Part shown: positions 9,931 through 19,866 of the stretch, in pieces
Layout of the letters: the number at the start of each line of letters is the position of its first letter
How positions within the stretch are numbered: the stretch's first letter is position 1
Origin: Linum tenue
Lineage: Eukaryota > Streptophyta > Magnoliopsida > Malpighiales > Linaceae
Reading direction: 5' to 3'
NCBI GenBank assembly: GCA_946122785.1
Contig: CAMGYJ010000006.1
Span: forward strand, 64,605,676 to 64,669,675
Length of the DNA stretch: 64,000 bases
The notes under the pieces: model-generated
What the model saw: only the letters and a program-made list of their open reading frames with translations
What the model was told of the DNA's origin: nothing
Databases searched by the model: none
Made by a program: the position numbers and the translations under genes

Positions 9931-11590
9931 AGGAGATCGCCCCAAGAAAAAAACCAAGCGGGAGCGCGCAATGGAGTGCGCGGCTGTCGACGCACCGACA
10001 AAGTTCAATCTGAGCTTTGATGACGCGGAGTTCCCACAAGGAGTCCCGTCAGAGGAGCCACTCATCGTGACCGCGCTGATTGCCGCCTGCAAGACCCACT
10101 GTCTCCTGATAGATGGGGGTAGTGCGGCTGACATCCTCTTCCAGAGCACCATTAACAAAATGGACATCGACCCGCGCCTAATCAGGCGCGCGCAAGGCAA
10201 CCTGGTCGGTTTCTCCGGAACCAGAGTCCCGGTGATTGGGGTGGTCACCCTCCCAGTGGTAATCGGCGACCAGGAACCGCGCGTCTCCAAGCAAGTAGAG
10301 TTCACAATCGTCAATTGTGAATCGGCGCACAACGGCATCTTGGGCCGACCTTTCCTTGCGAAGTTCATGGCCCTCCCGTCGACGTGCCACCAGAAGCTCA
10401 AGTTCCCAACACAGAGAGGAGTTGGGGAAGCACGGGGAACGACATGGGAAGACCGCGTTGTGGCGCGTCAAACCAACATAGTCGACACAAGAGCCGAAGA
10501 ACCCCGACCGGAATCCATGGACTCCGATTTCGAGGTCGCGCTGGACTCCGCCGAGCCGACTAGGAAGATACGCATCTCCACTCACGTCGGCAGCGACGCA
10601 ATCGAACCACTCGTGACGTTGCTGAAAGAGTACAAGGAGCTGTTCGCGTGGTGCACAGAGGACATGCCAGGGGTGCCCAGAGAAGTAGCTCAACACAGCC
10701 TCGCGGTCCCAGCCAACGCGGAGCCAAGGCAACAAGGGCGGAGGATCTTCACCGGCGATAAGCTGAAGGCGATAGAAGAAGAGGTGGCGCGCCTACTAGC
10801 AGCCGGATTGATCCGCCCCGTGAAGTATCCAAAGTGGCTGGCAAACGTGGTCTTAGTCAAAAAATCGTCAGGAGCCTGGCGGAAGTGCGTCGACTACACC
10901 ACGATCAACAAAGTATGCCCGGGAGACCCTTATCCCCTACCACGCATCGACCAGCTGATCGACGCAACTGCCGACCATGAGACATTGTCTTTCTTAGACA
11001 TGTTCTCAGGATACCACCAAATCCAGATGTCCGTGGAAGATGAAGAAAAAACGGCGTTCATGACACCGTTCGGGAACTTTTGCTTCGTAGGGATGCCGTT
11101 CGGATTGAAAAACGCGGGCGCGACATACCAGAGAATGATTGACGCTGTTTTCTCGCAACAGATCGGGCGGAACATCGAGGCGTATGTGGACGACCTCATT
11201 GTCAAAACGAAGGCGGGCAAGTCACACCTGGAGGACCTGCGCGAGACTTTCGAAGCCCTCCGCAAGCACAGCCTCCGCCTCAACCCACTCAAGTGCGTTT
11301 TTGGAGCAGAAGCGGGGAAATTTCTTGGGTTCATGATAACTAGGCGCGGCATAGAGGTCGACCCAAAGCAAATCACCGTGGTCCAACAACTACGGGCGCC
11401 TCGGAACGCATTGGAAATCCAATCTCTGAATGGCAAGATAGCGGCACTGGGGAGATTTATACCAAGGTCCGCTGACAAATGTGCGCCCTTCTTCCAGACA
11501 CTCAAGAACGGGACACGCTTCACATGGTCTACAGAATGCGAAACAGCATTCCAAGAACTAAAGGCATATCTTGTATCCCCCCTGTACTGA
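9830..11590 (+). CDS. Tat element 1 protease and reverse transcriptase (pol part 1)
   Basis: Overlaps the end of gag in another frame; there is no ATG, so it is read as a continuation of gag. An aspartic protease region follows (around 10050-10400) with active-site triplet Asp-Gly-Gly at 10112-10120 instead of the usual Asp-Thr/Ser-Gly. After a linker comes the reverse transcriptase: WLANVVLVKK, the DPYPLPRIDQLID segment, FLDMFSGYHQI, FGLKNAGATYQRM, and the catalytic YVDD at 11182-11193. The frame ends at 11590 just after ELKAYLVSP. RNase H resumes in another frame, and one missing base in the C-run at 11577-11582 explains the break. The RT catalytic residues are intact. Confidence 0.92.
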   Translation: MRPRSTRPHPPQAEYDDDTGAYLVRKEIGVVTVEGDRPKKKTKRERAMECAAVDAPTKFNLSFDDAEFPQGVPSEEPLIVTALIAACKTHCLLIDGGSAADILFQSTINKMDIDPRLIRRAQGNLVGFSGTRVPVIGVVTLPVVIGDQEPRVSKQVEFTIVNCESAHNGILGRPFLAKFMALPSTCHQKLKFPTQRGVGEARGTTWEDRVVARQTNIVDTRAEEPRPESMDSDFEVALDSAEPTRKIRISTHVGSDAIEPLVTLLKEYKELFAWCTEDMPGVPREVAQHSLAVPANAEPRQQGRRIFTGDKLKAIEEEVARLLAAGLIRPVKYPKWLANVVLVKKSSGAWRKCVDYTTINKVCPGDPYPLPRIDQLIDATADHETLSFLDMFSGYHQIQMSVEDEEKTAFMTPFGNFCFVGMPFGLKNAGATYQRMIDAVFSQQIGRNIEAYVDDLIVKTKAGKSHLEDLRETFEALRKHSLRLNPLKCVFGAEAGKFLGFMITRRGIEVDPKQITVVQQLRAPRNALEIQSLNGKIAALGRFIPRSADKCAPFFQTLKNGTRFTWSTECETAFQELKAYLVSPLY

Positions 11591-13722
11591 CTGCCCCCAA
11601 GCTCAATGAAAAACTTTTCTTGTATCTCGCTGTGTCGACAAGGGCCGTGAGTGCAGTGCTGATATCCCGAAGAGATGGAAAAACCGAGCAACCGGTGTAT
11701 TACACCTCGCGCACTCTCGTCAGCGCGGAAACAAGATATTCCCCGATCGAGAAGGCTGCCTTGGCACTAGTAAGCGCTTCACAGAAGCTGCGCCCGTACT
11801 TCCAAGCACACCAAATCACCGTCCTGACAAACCTCCCACTAAAAAAGATTCTGACTTCAATGGAGGTGTCGGGGCGCATGGTCAAATGGGCGGTCGAACT
11901 GTCGGAATACGATATTCAATACGCGCCAAAGCCAGCAATAAAGGCCCAAATCTTAGCGGACTTCATCGCAGAAGGGGTAACCCTCGAAACAACGCCGGAG
12001 GGCGTTTGGGAGGTCTACGTCGATGGAGCGGCGAGCAAACATGGCGCCGGAGCAGGGGTGGTGGTGCGCACACCTGCCGGCGTGATGCACGAAATCGCAA
12101 TCAGGTTCAGGGCGTTGAAAACAAACAACGCCGCGGAGTACGAGGCCATCTTGGCAGGGATGACGGCCGCTCACGACTTGGGAGCAAGAACGATACGGGT
12201 ACTTTCAGATTCCTCCCTGGCGGTCAATCAGCTGAATGGTGCGTTCGACGCCAAGGAGGACACACTGGCGCATTACATGGAGCGCGTTAAGCTGAGAGCC
12301 ACAACATTCGAAGCAGTAACATATGCGCAAATACCAAGGGAGGAGAATGCGCACGCTGACGCATTATCCAAGTTAGCAACGGCTACAGACTTCGAATCCA
12401 CGCGCCTTGTGTCCGTCCAAAAAGAAGAAAAAGATACCTCCCCCGAGGTAGCAGTCAACACAACCCAGCTCATGTCAAGCGAAGACTGGAGACACCCGAT
12501 TATGAAGTACCTCCAGGATGGGACGGTACCAGAAGACCCCAAGCTAGCTTGGACTCTAAGGCAAAAGGCGGCCCGTTGCACACTTATCGAGGGAGAATTA
12601 TACCGGAGGTCATACTCGGGCGTCTACCTCAAATGCATCGGGCAAGAAGAGGCGCGCGCCTTAGTGCGTGAACTACACGAGGGGCTGTGTGCCATGCATG
12701 CGGGACCACGCAGCATGGAGCGCACCATCCTCTTGCATGGATACTACTGGCCGCGAATCAAGAAGGATACGAAAAGCTACGCAGACCAGTGCCACAAATG
12801 CCAAGTCAACGCGCGCCAACATCACTTGTCAGCCACCGAGCTTCAGGGCAACTTGAGCCCATGGCCTTTCGCGCAGTGGGGTGTCGATCTCTTGGGCCCC
12901 TTCCCAACGGCAAAAGGGAAGCGCAAATACATAATTGTGACAGTAGACTACTTCACCAAATGGATCGAGGCCGAAGCGCTGGCATCCATAACGGCGCAAC
13001 AGGTAACGCGTTTCTTGCGCAACAACATTTTGTCGCGCTTCGGGGTCCCAAATGCACTCATTTTCGATCATGGGAAGCAGTTCGATTGCGCGGAAGTGAT
13101 AGACTTCTGCGACGGGGTAGGAACCATTGCAAGATTCGCATCGGTGGCTTACCCCCAAGCAAACGGCCAAGCGGAATCCTCCAATAAAGCGATCTTGCAC
13201 GGCCTCCACACCCGCCTGAATGAGGCCAAGGGCAATTGGGCAGACGAGCTCAACACGGTGCTATGGGCGCACCGCACTACATACAAAGTGGCAACGGGCG
13301 AAACCCCTTTCCCTCTCACGTATGGCACTGACGCGGTAATCCCCATCGAGACAACAACACCGACCTATCGGATCACTGAGTACAACGAAGAAGCGAACGA
13401 CGAGGCGCGCCTAGTAGAGCTCGAGTTGTCGCAAGAAAGGCGCGAGTTGGCAGCCATCAGGCTAGCTGCAATGAAGGAACAGGTAGCCAAATACCACAAC
13501 GCAAGGCTGGTCCCACACAAGCTAATCCTTGGCGACCAAGTACTACGGCGGAACTTCCGCCCCGACCCCAGGCACGGGAAGCTCGCCTCGACATGGGAAG
13601 GTCCTTACTTAATCCGCGAAGTAGTCGGCGCCAACACATTCAAACTCAGCGAGTTGGGGGGCAACAAGATTCCAAGAACATGGAATGCGCAGAATCTAAG
13701 GAAATACCACCGTGCAGATTAG
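11580..13722 (+). CDS. Tat element 1 RNase H, archaeal-type RNase H and integrase (pol part 2)
   Basis: Continuation of pol after the frame break. First comes a gypsy RNase H domain (VLTAPKLNEKLFLYLAVS, YYTSRTL, RYSPIEKAAL, LTNLPL). Next is a second, archaeal-type RNase H (YVDGAASKHGAGAGVV, KTNNAAEYEA, LSDSSLAVNQ, ENAHADALSKLA). Then the integrase: a zinc-binding HHCC region (HAGPRSMERT, CHKCQ), and the catalytic core with Asp in WGVDLLGPF, Asp in IFDHGKQFD and Glu in QAESSNKAI. It ends with a C-terminal region similar to those of Tat integrases (LASTWEGPY) and a stop at 13722. The usual Ser-Asp-Asn of the second integrase motif is Phe-Asp-His here, but the catalytic Asp is kept. The double RNase H is diagnostic for the Tat/Ogre group. 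Confidence 0.93.
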
Positions 13723-13789
13723 CGTGTACCACGTTCGCAACAGCGCATTAGCGCAATAAATAAAAAGACATGGTTCAAAAGAACAATAT

Positions 13790-14275
13790 TTAGCAGTAGT
13801 CCAGCACTATCTGCGCCCGGTTCCACGGAACAAAACTTAGCAATAGTCCAGCACTATTCGCGCTCACTCAGTTCGAAAGAACAAAAAATTAGCAATAGTC
13901 CAGCACTATCTGCGCCCGGTTCCACGGAACAAAACTTAGCAATAGTCCAGCACTATTCGCGCTCACTCAGTTCGAAAGAACAAAAAATTAGCAATAGTCC
14001 AGCACTATCTGCGCTCGGTTCCACGGAACAAAAATTAGCAATAGTCCAGCACTATTCGCGCCCACTCAGTTCGAAAGAACAAAAAAATTAGCAATAGTCC
14101 AGCACTATCTGCGCTCGGGTCCACGAAACGAAACTTAGCAATAGTCCAGCACTGTCTGCGCTCGGGTCCACGGAACGAAACTTAGCAATAGTCCAGCACT
14201 ATTCGCGCTCAGCTCCGTTAGGATAGTCCAGCCCTATTCGCACCACGGTGTTAGTAATGGTCTAGTGCCACTCGC
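13790..14275 (+). repeat. Tandem repeat block, 47-52 bp units, in the Tat 3' region
   Basis: About 11 copies of a unit centred on TAGCAATAGTCCAGCACTAT alternate between two types: one continues with TGCGCYCGGTTCCACGG, the other with CGCGCTCACTCAGTTCGAA. They form a higher-order dimer of about 98-100 bp. The last two or three units are diverged (GGTCTAGTGCCACTCG). Tandem repeats in this position are typical of Tat-lineage elements and are a known seed of plant satellite DNA. Confidence 0.92.
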
Positions 14276-14286
14276 GCCCAGGAAGT

Positions 14287-17093
14287 TCACCAAAATCGAA
14301 AGATGTATAGCAATAGTGAAGGAGCGAAGGCAAAAAGCAAACGAGAAAATGCATTTGGATTCCTTGTCAAGGGGGAACAAAGAAAAGCAACACCTACGCG
14401 CATAGCGCCATCAAAAGCAAACAAACAAAGAGGAACAATCGACAAACACGCCAACCCTCCTTCATCAGTATGGGACCGCGCTATGACGGCCTGCCCATCA
14501 TCCTTGGTGCCACCCGAGCCCTCCTTACCCGCGTCCTCCTCATCCGCGCTCTCTTCCTCCTCCTCCTCGTCATCCTCCGACTCCGACTCGGACAAGGACT
14601 TGTTCTGACTTATCCACATCTTGACGTGCTCGACCATCGCACGAGTGTCCCAGCTGATACCGGGGTTCTCAGGTCGAACTTTCTTCCCAACCGCGATCAC
14701 AGCCTTCGTCATGGCGTCCGCCATAATCCGCCCAAAAGGCTGGGACGACTTATACTGGCCAATCGCCGCGACCCGGGCCTCACGCACGGCCTCAGCCTTC
14801 GCCACATTGTGGAGTTGGACCAAGTCATCCTTCTCCTTTTGCAAGTCCTCGCGAGCCTCCTTCAGCTTTCCTTCAAAATCTTCTGCCAGCTTCTTCTTCT
14901 CCTCAGCGAACTGAGTTTGCAGCTGCGCCCTAATGGCGTCGCGCTCCTCAGTCCGGACGCGCTCCTTCGCAGCCTCCACAGCAGTCTCAAGCCGGCTTTG
15001 CCATACGCCCAGCTCAGTCAGGGCCTTGTTGGCCTCGTGGGTGGCCTTTTCCGCACGGCTCTCCGCGCCGGCGAGCTTCCCTTCCAGCTGCACAATCCGA
15101 GACTCGTCTGTCTTCAGCCTCGCGCGCGTGGAAGCACGATCCTGCTGGGTGCGGAAAGTCGCCAACAAACCCTGCACAAACGGCACTTTACAACTTAGAA
15201 AAAAAAGAGGAGGAAAAGAAAACAAAAGAATTGTGAGCCAGAACAGAATAACCTTACCGCCCAATGGATCTGAGCCAGGTCCACAAGAGGATCCGACTTC
15301 TCGAATCGGGGGGGGGGGGGATGCTAAGCACAGGGCCAACCGCTCGCAAAGCAGCTTGCGCGGTTTGACTATTACACGCCGCGCCGGTGTGCAGCCGCAC
15401 GTCGCGGTAATAGTCAACCCCCGGGACGCCCCCCAACATGTCGGAGAGCTTCAGTTGCCCAGTGGCCCCAGAGCTGCTGGGAGCCACCACCTTTTCCGGA
15501 CGCGGGGAGTTGCCCACCCGTTCCTCGGGATCGACGATGACAAGAGGATGCTGGCGTGCCTCTTGCATGCGCGCCTCCGGCATGGTAACAACTCGCGCCT
15601 GCGGCTCCACGACCCGCGCAACCTTCTTCGGGTTCCCATCAGCCGGCTCCCTCTCCGACGCCGACTCCTTCCTCTTCCCGCTACTCGCGGGAGCACTGCT
15701 GGGCTGCCCCCGATCCTTCCTCTTGGTGCTGGCAGCTGGCGCGTTACTACTCTGCGCCCCCTCTTTCTGCTTCTTCTTCCCCTTACGAGAGGCTCGGGGC
15801 GCCTTTGCAACGTTGTCCACCGACATCATGCTCGCGAGGTCGGCAAAATTGACACCTGCACCAAAATATCGTAAGAAACCGGTTAAATATGACAGAATGC
15901 AAAGGGAAAGGAAAACAACTAACCATCAGCGAAAAGCTCTTGCAAAATGGCCTCGCGAACTCCGCGCGTATAGAGATTCATCTTCTGATCTAAACACGCT
16001 TGATACTCATGATCAAGCCCGTCATACGCGCCAACGCGAGACTCAAACTTCTGGGTACTCCCCTTCTTCCACACAGTGGGCTCATCCACGTGCTCACTCG
16101 CCCACTCCCCCGCCACCGGCTTAACATAGAAGAAGCGCTCAAACCACTTCTTCTTAAGCTTGGGGGAGCCATAGACGAACCCATCAGGCCTGTTATCGCG
16201 CCGCTTGATGGACAAACAATCACTCGTCTTGCTGGGCTCCTTGATCTTATAAAATTTTCGGAAGAGCCCGTACGTGGGCTGGATGTTAAGCCGCTTACAG
16301 GCAAGGCGCAAGCACGAGACGTGCTTATGATAGACGGAGAGAGGCGTCCAACCGAGCAGTTGAGCCGCCTGTATAAAGCGCACATCAGTGGGTCGACGGG
16401 AAACTTGAAGCCCATCACCCAATACTCGCTATATACCCCGAACCACCCTGGGGGGCAATTACCAACTGTGCTCCTAACAGAGGGCACCGCGTACTCCCAG
16501 TGCGGAGGCAGACCCAACCCGCGCACGATTTCTTCAACGTCCTCGCGCGAGTAGATTGAAGAGTGGTCAGGCCCCCGCAATAGGTTGTCATGCGGAGCCG
16601 GCTGGTCGCCCCACATCTCCGCCCAATCAAGGACGGTGTAGACCGCGCCCATGCAACGAGGACCAAGGCGACTCATCGCCTCGGTTACGCGCACAACGTT
16701 TACGGGCTCGGCGATTATCGGCGCCGACTCCGTGTCAGAATCTTCGCACTCGGCCGCGCCCGCAGTACCAGCACCCTCCGCGATCCCGGACATCCCACCG
16801 TGGTCGCGTCTGATTATTAGGACGCCCTGGGGCCGCGTACTCGGTCCCTCGCCCCCGGACACCACTGCATCTTCATCGGCCTCCGTCTCTCTGAGGTCGA
16901 AATCGGGATCCGAGTCGACTCTGGTCGACGGCGTCGACGGAACTCCGCCGTCACCGGACCCACCGCCGTCCTCGCCGCCGGAATTCGCCAAATCCAGAGA
17001 CGGATCAGAAGAAATACGTGAAAGTGGGGAAACATTACCTTCTTCGTCTTGTACGATCTCAACCTCGCCGACGTTGGTGTTGATGTTGTCCAT
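14287..17093 (-). CDS. Antisense accessory ORF of the Tat element, intron-containing
   Basis: A gene opposite to gag-pol, between the tandem repeats and the 3' LTR. The proposed start MDNINTNV has its ATG at 17093. An acidic Ser/Gly-rich N-terminal region is followed by a domain resembling the plant 'putative gypsy type transposon' family (PF04195 type): GVYSEYWVMGFKFPVDP, then in a shifted frame LACKRLNIQPTYGLFRKF and KKWFERFFYV. Two introns fit GT-AG: 15856-15923 (68 bp, joining ELFADG to VNFADLAS) and 15172-15257 (86 bp, joining DLAQIHWA to GLLATFRTQQ). The second exon is basic (GKKKQK, TKRKDRG); the third is a long coiled coil with an acidic tail (SESESEDDEEEEEE). Frame breaks occur near 16395 and at a 12-base homopolymer at 15309-15320. 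Its function is unknown; such extra ORFs are known in Tat elements in either orientation. The exact 3' end of the reading frame is uncertain. Confidence 0.75.
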
Positions 17094-17249
17094 GACAGCA
17101 AGAAACAATAGACAAGAACAACGATTGGGGATTTAAGATTGTAAAAGAAGGAGAGGAATCTCGGCGATAAACCAGAGCACGAGAGAGAAAGAGCAGAACT
17201 CAGATGTGAAGAATGAGACAGAATGAATCCCACTCCCCAAACGGGTCGA

Positions 17250-17260
17250 TACTTATAGTT
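17250..17260 (-). promoter_or_regulatory. TATA-like box for the antisense accessory gene
   Basis: On the minus strand the sequence reads AACTATAAGTA, about 160 bp upstream of the ATG at 17093 and within the 3' region rather than the LTR. It suggests the antisense gene has its own promoter. No transcript evidence is available. Confidence 0.5.
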
Positions 17261-17799
17261 ATTAGAGGGAAGACGAAGGGTTAAAGTAACCTCGAAGATC
17301 CCAACCGTCAGACGTTTCGAATTTCGAAATTCGCCCGCCCAAACGAACGAACCAGGTAAGGACACGTGGACACCTATTCGAAGTAGGTACTAGCCGCTGA
17401 CGTAACTAGTTAAGCACAACGCCTGGGGGGCATGGCACACACGCGAGGAAAAAGAAAAAATATCGCAAAGATCGCGCACACGATTCAGAATCCCGGACCC
17501 CAAGGTCCGCGCTCTATCAGGCAACTACAACAGAGCCTCTCGCGCAAGCCACGGAACACGCGAGGAACAATCGCAGCCGCGATAATCACGCTCGATCAAT
17601 TGCCGCGCCATCGATGATTCGAACCTCACAAGGACCGAGCGCACGATCCCCCGGAGATCGCGCGCTATCAGGCAACTACAACAGAGTCTCTCGCGCGACT
17701 ACGGAATGGCAAGGCGTAAACGAGAAACCCCGGACCCACGCCCAGGCCCGAGTCAATCAAGCGAAGACCTAAACAGAGGGCGTTCTCAGAACACCCTCT
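17261..17799. other. 3' untranslated region of the Tat element before the polypurine tract
   Basis: GC-rich, with AACTACAACAGAG-type segments occurring twice (about 17523 and 17677, next to CTATCAGGC and CTCTCGCGC). A direct repeat of roughly 150 bp is suggested, from about 17500 to 17720. No coding frame stands out. Confidence 0.5.
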
Positions 17800-17812
17800 G
17801 ATGGGGGGCAAT
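17800..17812 (+). promoter_or_regulatory. Polypurine tract of Tat element 1
   Basis: GATGGGGGGCAAT lies directly before the TG of the 3' LTR at 17813, where plus-strand DNA synthesis would be primed. Confidence 0.75.
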
Positions 17813-18395
17813 TGTTGGGCATGTGACTCGGACCTAGCTGTGCAAGGCAAGACACGCTAACAGAGGACGCACGCGAGGGGCTAAGGCGCGCATGCTGGCT
17901 TAAGAGCGCGCTACTGCGTGTACGCCAGCACAGGGAACCAGCGCGCGAAGACCCAGAGCTCCTCACGAGCCGCGCGAGAGTGGAAAGCATCAAGGCGCAG
18001 AAGCTCAGGCGCGTTGTAAGCCACTCAGCCACAGGGAGTTCCACAGGGATCAGTGACACCGTCGTAGGTACACCCCTGACATGTCCTAGGTAGGGGGATG
18101 GCCTAAATCCCCGACATGTCAGTGGTCACATCAGAGTCAAGGTCCCATCATGTAATCCATCCACTCACCCACCACCATGTAGCCTATAAATATGGCATTT
18201 ACTCCGGAGGGTGAGGGGATCGCATTTTTTGACTCTCTCTCTCTCTACAATAACAACTCATCTCTCTAATATCCCTTCTCTTGTTCTCCCTCAACTCTCT
18301 AGTCTCCGACCTTCCGATCAAACCCATTGCTTGCACTTCTTCTTGACCCTAACTCTTACTCGAATCTCACTCCTACACTCAGTTAGGTTCAAACA
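17813..18395 (+). repeat. 3' LTR of Tat element 1
   Basis: Same length as the 5' LTR, two mismatches, followed at once by the target duplication GGTGT. The TATA box is retained (CTATAAATA near 18184), so it could drive transcription into the MULE-3 remainder. Confidence 0.97.
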
Positions 18396-19394
18396 GGTGT
18401 AATTTGCCCCTCTACTATGTATTTTTCTCAAACATGACCATCTACAACTTTTCACATGAAATTTACCTTTTAACTATGATATGATACCAATCTAAAATAT
18501 ACCCCTCCGTTAAGTTTGTCGTCTGATTTCCGTTAGCCACAATGAATCCATGACTCAACAACCTAAAATGACCACATTACCTTCTATTTTGTTTACTTTA
18601 TTCTAGGATAAAACAAACAATAGTTTTCATTTTCCTTTCACTTCTTTGAAAAACTTTCCTCATCCCATCTCCTTGTCATTGATTACTCGTTGTCCTTATT
18701 AGTTACTATTTCTCTTCTTCTTCTTCTAACTGGATTGTGGTGGCAAATTAGCATAAGATATCGCAATTGCTTAGGATTTTAGCATCTCAATATAGTGGTT
18801 GCGTCGCCATAATCATCTGGTTAGCGTAACTCTTGATCTGAACTTGGTTATGTTCGAGAAATCACAGGAGGCCATGGCGATGCGAAGAGCACGGGACGAC
18901 GAAAGAAGGGAACAACCAAGTAGGAGAGAGAAACCTGAGAAATCTGACATGTTTGGAACTTTTGATATGATGATAGCTACGGATTTCCCAGCTTAAAATG
19001 AGACCTTGGATGATCTAACAATGCCAGATTAATTAGTCTTGCTGGTGATGGACTCCAAAATTGACTTGCAGTCACGGAGTTTAAGTAAATTCCTAATTAA
19101 TTCAAGATTAAAATGAGGGGTAATTTTTAACTTTTCTCTAATTTTGCTTAGATCAGACTGATTAGATCATGATTCAAACATTATTAATAGATTTCGGATG
19201 GAAAATCTAACTGAAGGGTATGTTGAGAACAATGTGATAGTGGAGGGATGAATGTTATGTGAATTATTGTACAGGAGAATGTTTGAGAAAAATGCAAGAT
19301 AAAGGGGAAAATTATACTTATAACCCAAAAAACAACAAGAAAGAAATATAATAAAGAAACGAAATAATTACTCATCTGGATCATCGCCGCTTAT

Positions 19395-19866
19395 CCAGTC
19401 TGTTTGCTGGAGGAAGTCAATGGCGATATGGACTTTCAGAACGGAGGCTTGGACATGTCGACGAGATCAAGATAGCACTTTTTGGGGCCCATTGCTCTCC
19501 ACTAAGCCCCACACTACATTAATGAGTACATTGTCCATCCCATTCTGTGGAAGCTTCGATATCCATGTTTGGAGCTCCTCTATTTGATCTTTTTCCTTCA
19601 ACGTCTTCTCCAGGTTTAACGACATCATGATGAACACCTGGGGGAGGGTGGAGATGACCACTATTGAGGAAGGCGGAGGATGCGATTAGGGGAGGGACCG
19701 ATACCCAGCGGCGAGGCACGACAACAACGCCAAGCCTAGAAGGAGATTGGTTTGAGAAACAACCCCTTCCATACAGGTGGGCTGAAATGCGGCTCCCGGT
19801 CCTAGTATCGAAGAAGGGGAGACATATCTTGTTCACAGGTGACACAAAATTCAACTTATTGGCCAT
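19395..19866 (-). pseudogene. Unidentified coding-like fragment, broken
   Basis: Successive minus-strand frames look like fragments of one protein: MANKLNFVSPVNKICLPFF from 19866, EELQTWISKLPQNGMDNV around 19540-19580, and a tail reading FLQQTDWISGDDPDE before a stop near 19371. Frame changes separate them. I do not recognise the protein. It could be a processed or fragmentary pseudogene. It lies just outside the right end of MULE-3. Confidence 0.3.

Larger units (their letters stand above)
7805..18395 (+). mobile_element. Young, near-complete Tat-lineage Ty3/gypsy retrotransposon (10.6 kb)
   Basis: Both LTRs are 583 bp (7805-8387, 17813-18395), and I count two substitutions between them. 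The target duplication GGTGT is perfect (7800-7804, 18396-18400). The order is LTR, TGGCGCC-type primer site, gag, protease, RT, RNase H, second (archaeal-type) RNase H, integrase, tandem repeats, an antisense accessory gene, polypurine tract, LTR. A second RNase H before the integrase, a long 3' region with an extra ORF, and 3' tandem repeats are hallmarks of the plant Tat/Ogre/Retand lineage. Three breaks are visible, two in C-runs of gag-pol and one or two in the antisense gene, so this copy is probably not autonomous. The near-identical LTRs indicate insertion within the last few hundred thousand years at usual plant rates. Confidence 0.95.
7792..19326. mobile_element. Mutator-like element MULE-3 (about 939 bp native) split by a Tat retrotransposon
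   Basis: The first 13 bp (7792-7804, GAGTTATGGGTGT) lie left of the Tat element; the remainder is 18401-19326. The rejoined left arm and the inverted right arm match over roughly 140 bp (GRGTTAT start, shared ATTTTTCTCAAACA). The 9-bp flanks are AAGAAACAA (7783-7791) and AAAAAACAA (19327-19335), 8 of 9 identical. The interior (about 18700-19080) has a 65-codon plus-strand frame at 18799 rich in Arg and Glu that I do not recognise; it may be captured sequence. No transposase. Confidence 0.8.

Noticed and set aside
13790..14275. CRISPR-like spacing of the 47-52 bp repeats
   Set aside because: Plant nuclear element; the repeats are contiguous, with no unique spacers and no cas genes. It is a tandem repeat.
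14470..15874. Long plus-strand frames (14470-15198, 14933-15874, 15438-16124)
   Set aside because: They are mirror images of the antisense accessory gene. Their composition follows from its acidic and basic low-complexity tracts, and they lack any known domain.
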